DNA of 64,000 bases from Erysipelotrichaceae bacterium (GTDB taxonomy: Bacteria > Bacillota_I > Bacilli_A > Erysipelotrichales > Erysipelotrichaceae), in contig JAFSUN010000006.1 of NCBI GenBank assembly GCA_017445225.1, forward strand, positions 1-64,000, read 5' to 3'. The notes below the pieces were generated by a model. It was given only the letters and a program-made list of their open reading frames with translations. It was not told where the DNA came from and did no database searches. Numbering within the stretch: position 1 is the first letter of the stretch; every line of letters begins with the position of its first letter. The position numbers and the translations under genes were made by a program. Positions 17,625 through 26,090 of this stretch are shown here, piece by piece.

Positions 17625-18029
17625 ATGGATAAATTCGGAGAGAAATTCAAGAAATTCATTACAGCAGAAAGTGATGATGAATTATACGATGAAGAGGAAG
17701 AAGCCGTAGAAGAACAGCCGGCTCCTACAACTTCAGAATACGAGGAACCCCAGCAGAAGACAATGCTGAGAACCGATGCCAAGATGATCATTTTCGAACC
17801 TCGCAGCTACGAGGAAGCTACCGGCATCGCTGACTATCTGAAGAGAAACAAGGCCTGTGTCGTAAACATTCACCGCCTGCAGAATGAATACAGACAGCGT
17901 CTGATCGACTTCTTATTTGGCTGCGTATACGGAATCGACGGCCAGATGCAGAAGGTCGGAACCGACGTGTTCCTGTGCGCTCCCAAGGCCATGTTTGTTG
18001 ACGGTCAGATCAACGAAAACGACGACTAG
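17625..18029 (+). CDS. sepF: Cell division protein SepF
   Basis: The 134-residue form starts at MDKFGEKFKKF, set by AGGAGG at 17611-17616. The N-terminal amphipathic helix (about 1-13) binds the membrane, an acidic linker (about 20-50) follows, and the C-terminal domain (about 50-130) polymerises and bundles FtsZ. Conserved parts include the SYEEATGIADYLKRNKACVVNIHRL region and the FLFGCVYGIDG segment. It is followed immediately by ylmH. The usual ylmG and divIVA genes of this cluster are absent. Confidence 0.93.
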   Translation: MDKFGEKFKKFITAESDDELYDEEEEAVEEQPAPTTSEYEEPQQKTMLRTDAKMIIFEPRSYEEATGIADYLKRNKACVVNIHRLQNEYRQRLIDFLFGCVYGIDGQMQKVGTDVFLCAPKAMFVDGQINENDD

Positions 18030-18781
18030 TGAAGGAAAACGTACTTCAGCATTACAGAGGTTATGAATTATTCGTGAAACAGCTTGAAGAAGCTGTTTTC
18101 CGTTATGACCGGGATCTGATTCCCCAGGCCTTTGACTTCCTGGGCATGGATCAGATCGCCATGGCTGAGAAGTATCTGGGCGATAGATGCCCGTACCGTC
18201 TTTTCGGCGGCTATAAGGAAGCTTTCAGCAAGCGCCTTATCATCGGGGAATACCTCGAGGAGAAGGATTACATCGTCTGCCTGAGGGCTTCCTTTAATCA
18301 TCGCTTCGTCGATCTGAGCCACCGCGATGTCATGGGCGCCGTATTCCATCTGGGCATTACCGAGGGGACCTTCGGCGACATGTGGATCGATGATGACAGC
18401 ATCTATTTATATTGTGAACCGGAGATCAGCGACTTCATATGCGACAATCTGACGAAGATCGCCCGGACAACGGTCCAGTTTGAAAAACTCGATCATTTTC
18501 CGGCTCAGACCTTCCGCTTCCTTACCAGAAAGGCAACGGTCAGTTCCACAAGGCTGGATAAGATCACGGCTGCTCTGATCGGACACTCCCGGGAAAAGGC
18601 CCAGGGACTCATCAGAGGGGAAAAGGTCAGCGTCAATTACCAGCTGAAGCCGCAGTGCGACTATGAGGTCAGGGAAGGCGACATCATCTCCGTCCGGGGT
18701 TATGGCCGTTATCTGATCAGCAGCTATCTGGCGGTTACCAGAAACGGCAATACCGTAGTGGAAATTAAGAAGTACGATTAG
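18029..18781 (+). CDS. ylmH: YlmH-type S4 RNA-binding protein
   Basis: This 250-residue protein has a C-terminal S4 RNA-binding domain (about 175-245: SSTRLDKITAALIGHSREKAQGLIRGEKVSVNY). The middle contains FVDLSHRDVMGAVFHLGI and FGDMW, typical of YlmH. Recent work on Bacillus YlmH points to a role in rescuing stalled ribosomal peptidyl-tRNA; older work placed it near cell division. The start is a GTG whose first base is the last base of the sepF stop, with only a weak ribosome site, so coupled translation is likely. Confidence 0.9.
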   Translation: MKENVLQHYRGYELFVKQLEEAVFRYDRDLIPQAFDFLGMDQIAMAEKYLGDRCPYRLFGGYKEAFSKRLIIGEYLEEKDYIVCLRASFNHRFVDLSHRDVMGAVFHLGITEGTFGDMWIDDDSIYLYCEPEISDFICDNLTKIARTTVQFEKLDHFPAQTFRFLTRKATVSSTRLDKITAALIGHSREKAQGLIRGEKVSVNYQLKPQCDYEVREGDIISVRGYGRYLISSYLAVTRNGNTVVEIKKYD

Positions 18782-18794
18782 AAACATAAAAAGG

Positions 18795-18822
18795 TTGACA
18801 AAATCCCAAAATAGGATAAATT
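18795..18822 (+). promoter_or_regulatory. Promoter of the ileS T-box transcript
   Basis: TTGACA at 18795-18800 and TAAATT at 18817-18822 are separated by 16 bases. This lies just before the T-box leader. Confidence 0.6.
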
Positions 18823-18834
18823 GAAATAGTGAAT

Positions 18835-19060
18835 TTAAAGGCTGGGAAAAAGACAGGCCTGCCGTTAAGGGTAATCAGAGAACTGACGTTCGGTGCAAGT
18901 CAGTCAAGATAACGGGAGGATATCACTTTGGAGCCGGGCTGGCGACAGGTAGTCAGTCACGCAGGGCCGCGTTATGGCCGTTGAGAGCGGGCAATCATCA
19001 TTGCCCGAATTAAGGTGGTACCGCGTTATTAACGTCCTTAGAGGGCGTTTTATTTGTTTA
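18835..19060 (+). ncRNA. T-box riboswitch, isoleucine type, upstream of ileS
   Basis: The leader holds the T-box sequence AAGGTGGTACCGCG at 19012-19025, which base-pairs with the free end of uncharged tRNA. A terminator, AACGTCC/GGGCGTT, lies at 19031-19049 and runs into T residues. ATC at 18922-18924 lies where a specifier loop is expected and would match the isoleucine anticodon. Uncharged tRNA-Ile should favour the antiterminator and raise ileS expression. The secondary structure was judged by eye, so the 5' boundary is approximate. Confidence 0.88.
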
Positions 19061-19076
19061 AGGGGGATTAAGGATT

Positions 19077-21833
19077 ATGGACTTTAAAGACACATTGTTA
19101 ATGCCGAATACCGGTTTTGAGATGAGAGGCAATCTGCCGAAGAAGGAACCGGGAATTCAGGAAAAATGGAACAGCATCGATCTGTACAACACGATGGTAA
19201 AGATGCAGGAAGGCAAGCCGGTCTATCAGCTGCATGACGGCCCGCCCTATGCCAATGGCAACCTGCACATGGGAACGGCCATGAACCGCTGCCTTAAGGA
19301 TTTTGTCATCAAGAGCAAGCACATGTCCGGCTATCAGATCAACTTCTATCCGGGCTGGGATACCCACGGCTTACCGATCGAGAACAAGATGCCGTCACTG
19401 GGCTATGACCGCAAGAAGATGACGACTTCCGAATTCCGCGAGAAGTGCGAGACCTATGCCCGTCAGCAGATCGAGATCCAGAAGCGAACCATGAAGAGAC
19501 TGGGAACGGTCGCTGATTTTGATCATCCTTACATCACCCTGCACAAGAGCTTTGAAGCCGACCAGATCCGCACCTTCGGAAAGATGGCCATGAGTGGACT
19601 GATCTATCAGGGCTTAAAGCCGATCTACTGGTCACCGGAAAGAGAAAGCGCCGTCGCTGACAGCGAGATCGAATACCATGACCGCAAGGACCCGACCATC
19701 TTCGTTCCTTTCGATGTACTCGATGGCAAGGGTGTTCTGGCTGGCGATGAGAAGTTCGTCATCTGGACTACCACCCCCTGGACCCTGCCGGGCGATGTAG
19801 CCATTACGCTGAATCCGGGACTGGATTACGCCGTTGTTGAATGCGAAAAGGGCAAGCTGATCATGCTCAACAAGCTCGTAGACAGTCTGATGGAGTAGTT
19901 CGGCATTTCCGAATACAGGGTATTACGGACCTACAAGGGTTCCGAACTGGAATACGTTACCGTCAGACACTGCCTGTATGACGACAAGCAGTCAGTGGTC
20001 TGTCTGGCCAACTACGTTACCGATGAAGACGGCACCGGCTGTGTTCATACCGCCGGCGGCCATGGTATCGATGACTTCAATACCACCCAGAAGTACGGTC
20101 TGCCAACCGTGTGCCCGGTCGATGAAAAGGGCTGCATGACGGAAGAAGCCGGCGACTGGCTGAAGGGACTGTTCGTCTTTGATGCCAACAAGGTCATCGT
20201 CAAACGTCTGGAAGAAGAAGGCAAGCTGCTGAAGCTTGAATGGATCACCCACAGCTATCCTCATGATGAAAGAATGAAGAAGCCGGTCATCTTCCGTGCC
20301 ACTACTCAGTGGTTCTGCTCCATCGAGAAGATCAGGGATGAACTGCTGAAGGCCATCCAAGACGTCAAGTGGGAAAACGAATGGGGCTACATCCGCATCT
20401 ATAACATGATCAAGGACCGCAAGGACTGGTGCATTTCCCGTCAGAGAGTCTGGGGCGTACCGATCCCGATCATCTACGATGAAAGCCGCAAGCCGATCTT
20501 TGACGAAAAGATCTTTGTGCATGTAGCTCAGCTGTTTGAACAGTACGGCTCCAACGTCTGGTTTGAAAGGGAAGCCAGGGACCTGCTGCCGGAGGGATAT
20601 ACCTATGAAGGAAGCCCGAACGGTCAGTTCACCAAGGAAGTTGACATCATGGACGTCTGGTTTGACTCCGGAAGTTCCCACAATACCTTTGCCAGAAGAG
20701 GACTTAATTATCCTTGTGACATGTATCTGGAAGGAAGCGACCAGTACCGCGGCTGGTTCAACTCCTCACTGATCGTCGGCGTCGCCACCCATGACGGCAA
20801 GGCTCCCTATAAGAGCGTCCTGTCCCATGGCTACGTCGTTGACGGCAACGGCATGGAAATGCACAAGAGCGCCGGCAATACCGTCGACCCGATGGATGTC
20901 ATCGCCAAGTACGGTGCCGACATCTTAAGACTGTGGGCAGCCAGCGTCGACTTCAAGCAGGACATGAGATGTTCGGATGACATCCTGAAGCAGAATGCCG
21001 ATTTCTACCGCAAGGTCAGAAATACCTTCCGCTTCCTGCTGGGCAACATCGCCGCCACCGACAAGAACGGCGTTGAGGACTTTGTCTGGGAAAAGCACCA
21101 TGTTCCGTATGATCAGCTGGAAAGCGTTGATCAGTATGTTCTCGTCTTGCTGTCAGATCTGATCAGAAAGGTCAGGGAAAGCTATGACACCTACAACTTC
21201 ATCGATGTCGGCAGCAGCCTGATCAACTTCATGACCAATACCCTGAGCGCCTTCTACATGGACTATGCCAAGGACATCCTCTATGTCGAAGCCCGCAATT
21301 CCTTAAGAAGAAGACAGGTCCAGACCGTATTCTATCAGTGTACCGAAGCTCTGGTATCCCTGTGGGCACCGATCCTGTCCCATACTGCCGAGGAAGTCTA
21401 TTCCTTCTTCAAGCCGGAAGAAAAGACCGTCTTCCTGACTCAGTTCCCGACCGCTCAGAACTACGAGAATGAAGAAGAACTGAAGGAAAGATGGAACAAG
21501 TTCATGGCAGTAAGAAGCGATATCCTGAAGGCTCTGGAAATCGCCAAGACTTCAGGAATGATCAGAAAGGCTCTGGATGCCAAAATCACCTTATGCCTGA
21601 AGCCTGAATATGCTGATTGCACTGCCGGCTTAAGCAACCATGATCTGGCTCAGCTGGTAATCGCTTCACAGTTTGAAACCGTAAATGAACCGGCAGGCGA
21701 TGAATATGATACCTGCTGGGTAAAGGTCGAGAAGTTTGAAGGTCACATCTGCCCAAGATGCTGGAACGTTGTCGAACACGTCGATGAAAACGGCCTGTGC
21801 GACCGCTGCCACGCAATTGTAAGTGAAATGTAA
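19077..21833 (+). pseudogene. ileS: Isoleucyl-tRNA synthetase with one in-frame UAG stop
   Basis: Read through codon 274, this is a normal 918-residue class I synthetase that charges tRNA-Ile. A TAG at 19896-19898 splits it into a 273-codon N-terminal part and the rest, both in the same frame without deletion. The stop lies in the CP1 editing domain, between WTTTPWTLPGD and GTGCVHTAGGHG. The ATP-site motifs are unusual: HMGT at residues 64-67 in place of HIGH, and EMHKS at 594-598 in place of KMSKS. A C-terminal zinc finger (CPRC, CDRC) is intact. The T-box and terminator also look intact. It may be a sequencing error, recent mutation or suppressed stop; without readthrough no active enzyme would result. 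Confidence 0.88.
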
Positions 21834-21838
21834 TGAGA

Positions 21839-21862
21839 GTTCCCGGAAACGGGAACTTTTTT
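21839..21862 (+). terminator. Rho-independent terminator of ileS
   Basis: AGTTCCCG and CGGGAACT pair around a GAAA tetraloop and lead into TTTTT. Confidence 0.92.
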
Positions 21863-21993
21863 CTAATGATAATCACTGAGCATTAACTAATGAATTATAA
21901 TATAGAAGTAATCAGCTAAATCAACGCAAAATCAACATGTATAGGTGTTTATTTAATAACAGATATTGGATTAGCATTTAAACAGGAGCACAT

Positions 21994-22590
21994 ATGGATC
22001 CACAGAAAACAGGCGACTACATTAAACGGAAAAGAATGGCAAAAGCCATTACCCAGGAAGAAATTGCTTACAGACTGGGAGTAAGTAAAAACACTGTTTC
22101 CCGTTGGGAAAGGGGAATCAATCTTCCTGATTATAAGGTTCTGTCGAAATTAGCTGAACAATTGGATACAGAAGCGGATGAAATACTTCGGGGGGAAGAC
22201 AGTTTTTCATCAGCTGACAGGAATTATGAAAGTTCAGAAGCAGATTATATACTGCTGGAAAAACTTCATAAGATTTCAAACCAAAAAACAGTTGTAATTA
22301 TCATTTTTATAATTAATACAGTCATATTCTCAGATGTAACATACGGTTATTTTGCCACAAAACTGTCATGGGACATTAATGAAAAGATATTCAAACCGAA
22401 GGGTATTGTTTTTTCACTGATATATGATCCAAATTCCGTTATCAATGTAAAAGGTGTTTGGATAACCAGACTGTTCCATTGTTTTATTGCCATTATGATA
22501 ATTGAAATATTTATGGTAATTGTACTTCTAATATTAACTGAGAGAGAAAATAGAAATAAAAAAAAGATTGTTTTTAATAATCATAAATAA
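21994..22590 (+). CDS. XRE-family HTH regulator with two membrane helices
   Basis: This 198-residue protein has an N-terminal helix-turn-helix, about residues 8-65 (TQEEIAYRLGVSKNTVSRWERGINLPD), typical of Cro/C1 regulators. Two hydrophobic segments follow, at about 98-116 and 162-185, so the regulator may be tied to the membrane. An AGGAG site precedes the ATG. Base composition is AT-rich like the two genes downstream, which are probable targets or partners. No close functional relative is recognised. Membrane-bound XRE proteins can respond to envelope or extracellular signals; that is inference here. Confidence 0.8.
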   Translation: MDPQKTGDYIKRKRMAKAITQEEIAYRLGVSKNTVSRWERGINLPDYKVLSKLAEQLDTEADEILRGEDSFSSADRNYESSEADYILLEKLHKISNQKTVVIIIFIINTVIFSDVTYGYFATKLSWDINEKIFKPKGIVFSLIYDPNSVINVKGVWITRLFHCFIAIMIIEIFMVIVLLILTERENRNKKKIVFNNHK

Positions 22591-22607
22591 GAATTGGGGG
22601 TTTATCT

Positions 22608-23501
22608 GTGAAACTTTATAAAAAAGTGTTTTATATTTAATTAACATCCATGATTGTTTTAACTATTGTAAATACTGTTGTATTTGCTTTATCTACTAAT
22701 GATATTACAGTGTCCTATCCAACATATGGTTTTTATCTTAAAGGAAATCCAATAACTTATGCTGTTACCATTAACGGAGATGAGAATAATCCATCAACAG
22801 TAAAAGTTTATTATCCCTATAACACATACAATTCACAGCCAAGAGTTCTCTTAAAAACACTGTCTCGAAATGGGAATTATTATAGTGGGACCTCGTCTCC
22901 AACTACTTGGGTTCCTGGTAGAAAAGCCGGATCACATGGTTTGTGGGAAACAAGAGGTTTCTGTATACAAGCTACAAAAGAAGGAACAACCGTAAGAAAA
23001 AAGGCATCTGGATATCTTACCGGTGGCAACCTGAGTTTTTATACAAACGTTGATTCAACTTTTTATTATAATACTCCGACTGACAACTCTTTTCTAAGTG
23101 TTGGTACACCTGCATATGGAGAAGCTACACCAACATATAATTGCTTGGCTTTTTCAGTGTCAGTTAATAATGAATGGATGTGGCCATGGAATAGTAATCC
23201 AACAGCATCAGAATTAGATGCATTTATGAGTAAAACGGGGAATTATTCCAGCAGGAACGGTGATGTACTGGAATATAGTTCTTCACTTAATAATTGCGAT
23301 GTTATTTACTATTCAAACTATGCTTTGGGAAATGGTACTGATGGTCATTTTGCTAAAGTATGTGCCTGGAATTCCTCAGGTACGCCTACGATAGTTAGAT
23401 CTAAATGGGGTAATGCAGAGGTTATACAGAGCAGTTCTTATAATCCATTTACTGGAAACTCGTACGGATCTCCCAAAAGATACTATAAATATCCTGACTA
23501 A
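22608..23501 (+). pseudogene. Secreted papain-like/cysteine-peptidase-fold protein with in-frame stop in the signal sequence
   Basis: A GTG at 22608 with GGGGG seven bases upstream opens MKLYKKVFYI, a typical signal-peptide start, but codon 11 is TAA (22638-22640). The same frame then continues through a hydrophobic core from ATG 22650 to a 283-residue protein. That ATG has no ribosome site; translation could restart there after the stop. The mature part contains YNCLAFSV, TDGHFAKVCAW and a following SKWG motif, a Cys-His pattern of a papain-like fold. I do not know the substrate. Reading either as a broken gene or as reinitiated is possible. Confidence 0.6.
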
Positions 23502-23519
23502 TTAATAAGGGGTTATTGT

Positions 23520-24446
23520 ATGAAAACAAAAAGTTTTAAACAAAAAAAAGTAAAATATATTATAGGCAGTCTAATATTCCTTGCAATATCTGCTTTGCTT
23601 GTGATACAACTAGCACTATCAGTAACAGCTTTTGGAAGAAAGTTTTACCCAGAACCGGAAGAAAGACCAAATATCAGAAAAGACGCGGTATGGGATAGCA
23701 GTATAGGAATGTATGTTATTCCAGAATTGTTAACAAATAAAAAGGGAGAGTACAATACAGAACTAATAGAAAATGATAATGAGTATATCGATGATTATGA
23801 AGATAATGAAACGGAAACAGCAAGTAAAACAGAAAACAGTATAGACAGAGCGATAATTTCAGCAGTTAAATGTTTAAGAAGTTCAATGCAGAATGATCCG
23901 ATGCTCATGTTATATTCCGGGATTGATGCCAGAGATGTACCGGAAATAGTATCAGCAATGCAGCAGATAGAATTAAAGGATTATTCAGAACTCTGGAGAA
24001 GAATCTGCATTGAACCTGATTACAGAGTGCAGAAAATTGTGGCTTTGGAAAAATTCATAGGAATTTCATTGAGATGGGGATTGTTTGATCAATGGGCTCA
24101 GGAAAAATGGATTGAAGAATTCAATGAATTGAGATACGAAGTAAGACTGATTGACATAAATAAACTTACCGTAACAGATGCAGAGAAATACGGAGCACTC
24201 ATATTACCAGCGATGAAGGATAAGGCGGATAATCTGGCTTTGTCAGAAACAGATGTGTCTTTGATCAATTTCTGCACTGAAAAAATAGAAAGTTGGCTTT
24301 ACCCGGGAAAAAAACCATCAAAGCTTATGACTGATAAAGATGTTTCAGAGTGGTTCATGAATAATAAAGAAATAATTGTTACACTGAAGAGCATTCTGGA
24401 AAACGATTATCAGATTAAAAGCTACAGGGAATATCAGAGAGATTAA
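23520..24446 (+). CDS. Membrane-anchored protein of unknown function
   Basis: This 308-residue protein has a basic N terminus and one hydrophobic segment at about 13-37, so it is anchored or secreted with most of the chain outside. An acidic linker at about 84-104 precedes a helical domain with no recognised motif. It follows the secreted cysteine-peptidase-like gene by 18 bases with an AAGGGG site, so they are probably co-transcribed. Codon use is AT-rich like its neighbours. I do not recognise the family. Confidence 0.65.
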   Translation: MKTKSFKQKKVKYIIGSLIFLAISALLVIQLALSVTAFGRKFYPEPEERPNIRKDAVWDSSIGMYVIPELLTNKKGEYNTELIENDNEYIDDYEDNETETASKTENSIDRAIISAVKCLRSSMQNDPMLMLYSGIDARDVPEIVSAMQQIELKDYSELWRRICIEPDYRVQKIVALEKFIGISLRWGLFDQWAQEKWIEEFNELRYEVRLIDINKLTVTDAEKYGALILPAMKDKADNLALSETDVSLINFCTEKIESWLYPGKKPSKLMTDKDVSEWFMNNKEIIVTLKSILENDYQIKSYREYQRD

Positions 24447-24476
24447 TGCTGATATTTCCAAGTAATACGTTGTTTC

Positions 24477-24505
24477 TTGCATTAAGAACGATCTTCTGTT
24501 AGTAT
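24477..24505 (+). promoter_or_regulatory. Promoter for the HAD phosphatase gene
   Basis: TTGCAT at 24477-24482 and TAGTAT at 24500-24505 are separated by 17 bases; TG just before the -10 gives an extended form. Confidence 0.55.
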
Positions 24506-24523
24506 TTTGCCGGGTGATTATGT

Positions 24524-25300
24524 ATGCGAATAAAGGCTCTGGCTTGCGATCTGGATGGAACGCTGCTGATCAATGGAGATAAGACAGTTTCCGAAGAGGA
24601 CCTTGGACTGATTGAAAAACTGATCGATGAAGGGGTGTTCTTTGTGGCGGCCAGCGGAAGGCAGTATGCCAATCTGCAGAAACTGTTCTATCCGTTTAAG
24701 GAGAGAATGGGATATATCTGTGAAAACGGCTGTCTGAGCATCATCGGTGACAAGATCATCGACAAGGAGGTCATGGACCCCGACATCGCCCATAAGATCA
24801 TCGACCGCGGCCGGCTGAAGGAAGGCTGTGAAATCCTGGTAAGCGGTGTCAATACCTGCTACATTGAGCCCAAGAACATGAGCTTTTATGATCACATGGT
24901 CAATTTCGTCGGCAATGATACGACGATCGTCGATAACCTCAAGGAACTGCCGGAAGAATACTTCAAGGTTTCGCTGTTTGAAAAAGACGGCATCTTCGAC
25001 ATCGACTACTGGAAGGAAGAATTCGGCCAGTGCTGTAACGTCGTCATCGGTACCGACTGCTGGATCGACATTACCCCTAAGGGCGTCAATAAGGGATCAG
25101 CCCTTGAGAGACTTCTTATACATATGGGCATTTCTTCAGAAGATGTCATGGCCATCGGTGACAATGAAAATGACATCGAGATGCTGAAGATGGTTGGCTG
25201 GCCGGTGATCATGAATTCCTCCAATCCGGTCATATTCGGACTGGAAAGGATAAGAACCCAAACCGTTACCGACATGCTGAGAAAACTTGTTGAAGAATAG
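24524..25300 (+). CDS. Cof-type HAD-superfamily phosphatase
   Basis: This 258-residue cytoplasmic hydrolase has the HAD-IIB layout. Motif I is DLDGTLL (D9, D11), motif II is AASGR, the lysine motif is NKGSALERLL and motif IV is GDNENDIEML. The cap domain lies between about residues 85 and 185. Such enzymes dephosphorylate sugar phosphates, nucleotides or flavin/PLP phosphates; the substrate cannot be told from sequence. It is close in type to the N-terminal half of the HAD-MBL fusion at 7149 but is a separate, stand-alone gene. Confidence 0.88.
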   Translation: MRIKALACDLDGTLLINGDKTVSEEDLGLIEKLIDEGVFFVAASGRQYANLQKLFYPFKERMGYICENGCLSIIGDKIIDKEVMDPDIAHKIIDRGRLKEGCEILVSGVNTCYIEPKNMSFYDHMVNFVGNDTTIVDNLKELPEEYFKVSLFEKDGIFDIDYWKEEFGQCCNVVIGTDCWIDITPKGVNKGSALERLLIHMGISSEDVMAIGDNENDIEMLKMVGWPVIMNSSNPVIFGLERIRTQTVTDMLRKLVEE

Positions 25301-25306
25301 GATCGG

Positions 25307-25340
25307 AGTTTTGGACTTTACTGTTCAGAACTTTTTCTTT
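25307..25340 (+). terminator. Rho-independent terminator after the HAD gene
   Basis: AGTTTTGGAC pairs with GTTCAGAACT, including two G-U pairs, and is followed by TTTTTCTTT. Confidence 0.75.
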
Positions 25341-25351
25341 AGAATTTAGGT

Positions 25352-26086
25352 ATGGAAATCAATTCTGTCCAGAATGAAAGAGTAAAGCTCTGGGACAAGC
25401 TGAAGCAGAAGAAATACCGGGATGAAACCGGCCGTTTTGTCGTTCAGGAAAAGCATCTGATCCTGGAAGCTCTACAGGCGCAGCTGCTGGAGACGCTGAT
25501 CATCAGAAAAGGGGTTAAGAATGAATTCCCCCTGGAAGCCATTGAGGTGTCTGATCCGGTAATGAAGAAGCTTTCCAGCAATGTTTCCCTGAACGATTAC
25601 ATCGCCATCTGCCGAAAATCAGATAAAAAACCGGATAAGAAGGAAATGGTTATCGTACTGGAAAGAGTTCAGGATCCCGGTAATCTGGGAACCATCATCC
25701 GCACTGCCTATTCTCTTGGCTATGATGCCGTTTATCTCAGCAATGACTGCTGTGATGAATACAATGAGAAATGCCTGCAGTCTACTCAGGGAGCGATCTT
25801 CCATCTGCCTGTCATCAGGGAAAGCATGCCGGATATCGTCAGAGAGTTAAGAAAGGACGGTCTTACCCTGATCGCTACCTGCCTTAGAGAAGCTTCCATG
25901 CTACGGGAGACCGCTGTTCCTGACAAATATGCCCTGATCTTCGGCAATGAAGGCCGGGGATTAACGGAAGAAACGATCGAGGCCAGCGATCTGCGGGTAA
26001 AGATCGAAATGGACCGCTTTGAATCGCTTAATGTCGCTGCGGCGGCCGCCATCTGTGCCTATCAGTTCCGATACGGGAGGAAATAG
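25352..26086 (+). CDS. TrmH/SpoU-family RNA 2'-O-methyltransferase
   Basis: This 244-residue enzyme methylates ribose 2'-OH in RNA using S-adenosylmethionine. An N-terminal substrate-binding domain (about 1-95) precedes the knotted SPOUT domain. The three SpoU motifs are visible: NLGTIIRTAYSLG, IFGNEGRGL and SLNVAAAAAICAYQF. The family includes RlmB, TrmH and antibiotic-linked methyltransferases; 23S rRNA is the most likely target but is not proven. In other Bacillota a similar gene often precedes pheS, as here with one gene between. Confidence 0.9.
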   Translation: MEINSVQNERVKLWDKLKQKKYRDETGRFVVQEKHLILEALQAQLLETLIIRKGVKNEFPLEAIEVSDPVMKKLSSNVSLNDYIAICRKSDKKPDKKEMVIVLERVQDPGNLGTIIRTAYSLGYDAVYLSNDCCDEYNEKCLQSTQGAIFHLPVIRESMPDIVRELRKDGLTLIATCLREASMLRETAVPDKYALIFGNEGRGLTEETIEASDLRVKIEMDRFESLNVAAAAAICAYQFRYGRK

Positions 26087-26090
26087 TATC

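Larger units (their letters stand above)
21863..24470 (+). other. AT-rich three-gene cassette, probably acquired
   Basis: Base composition falls clearly below that of both flanking regions, with runs of A/T-ending codons (aaa, gaa, att, tta) in all three genes. It begins directly after the ileS terminator and ends before a new promoter for a HAD gene. It holds an XRE regulator with membrane helices, a secreted cysteine-peptidase-like protein, and a membrane-anchored protein. No integrase, direct repeats or tRNA end was found, so the acquisition mechanism is unknown. Confidence 0.6.

Noticed and set aside
19896-19898. Genome-wide reading of UAG as an amino acid
   Set aside because: TAG ends many clearly complete genes in the window (EIIBC, sepF, pheS, pncC, the amidase and others), so it is a normal stop in this organism.
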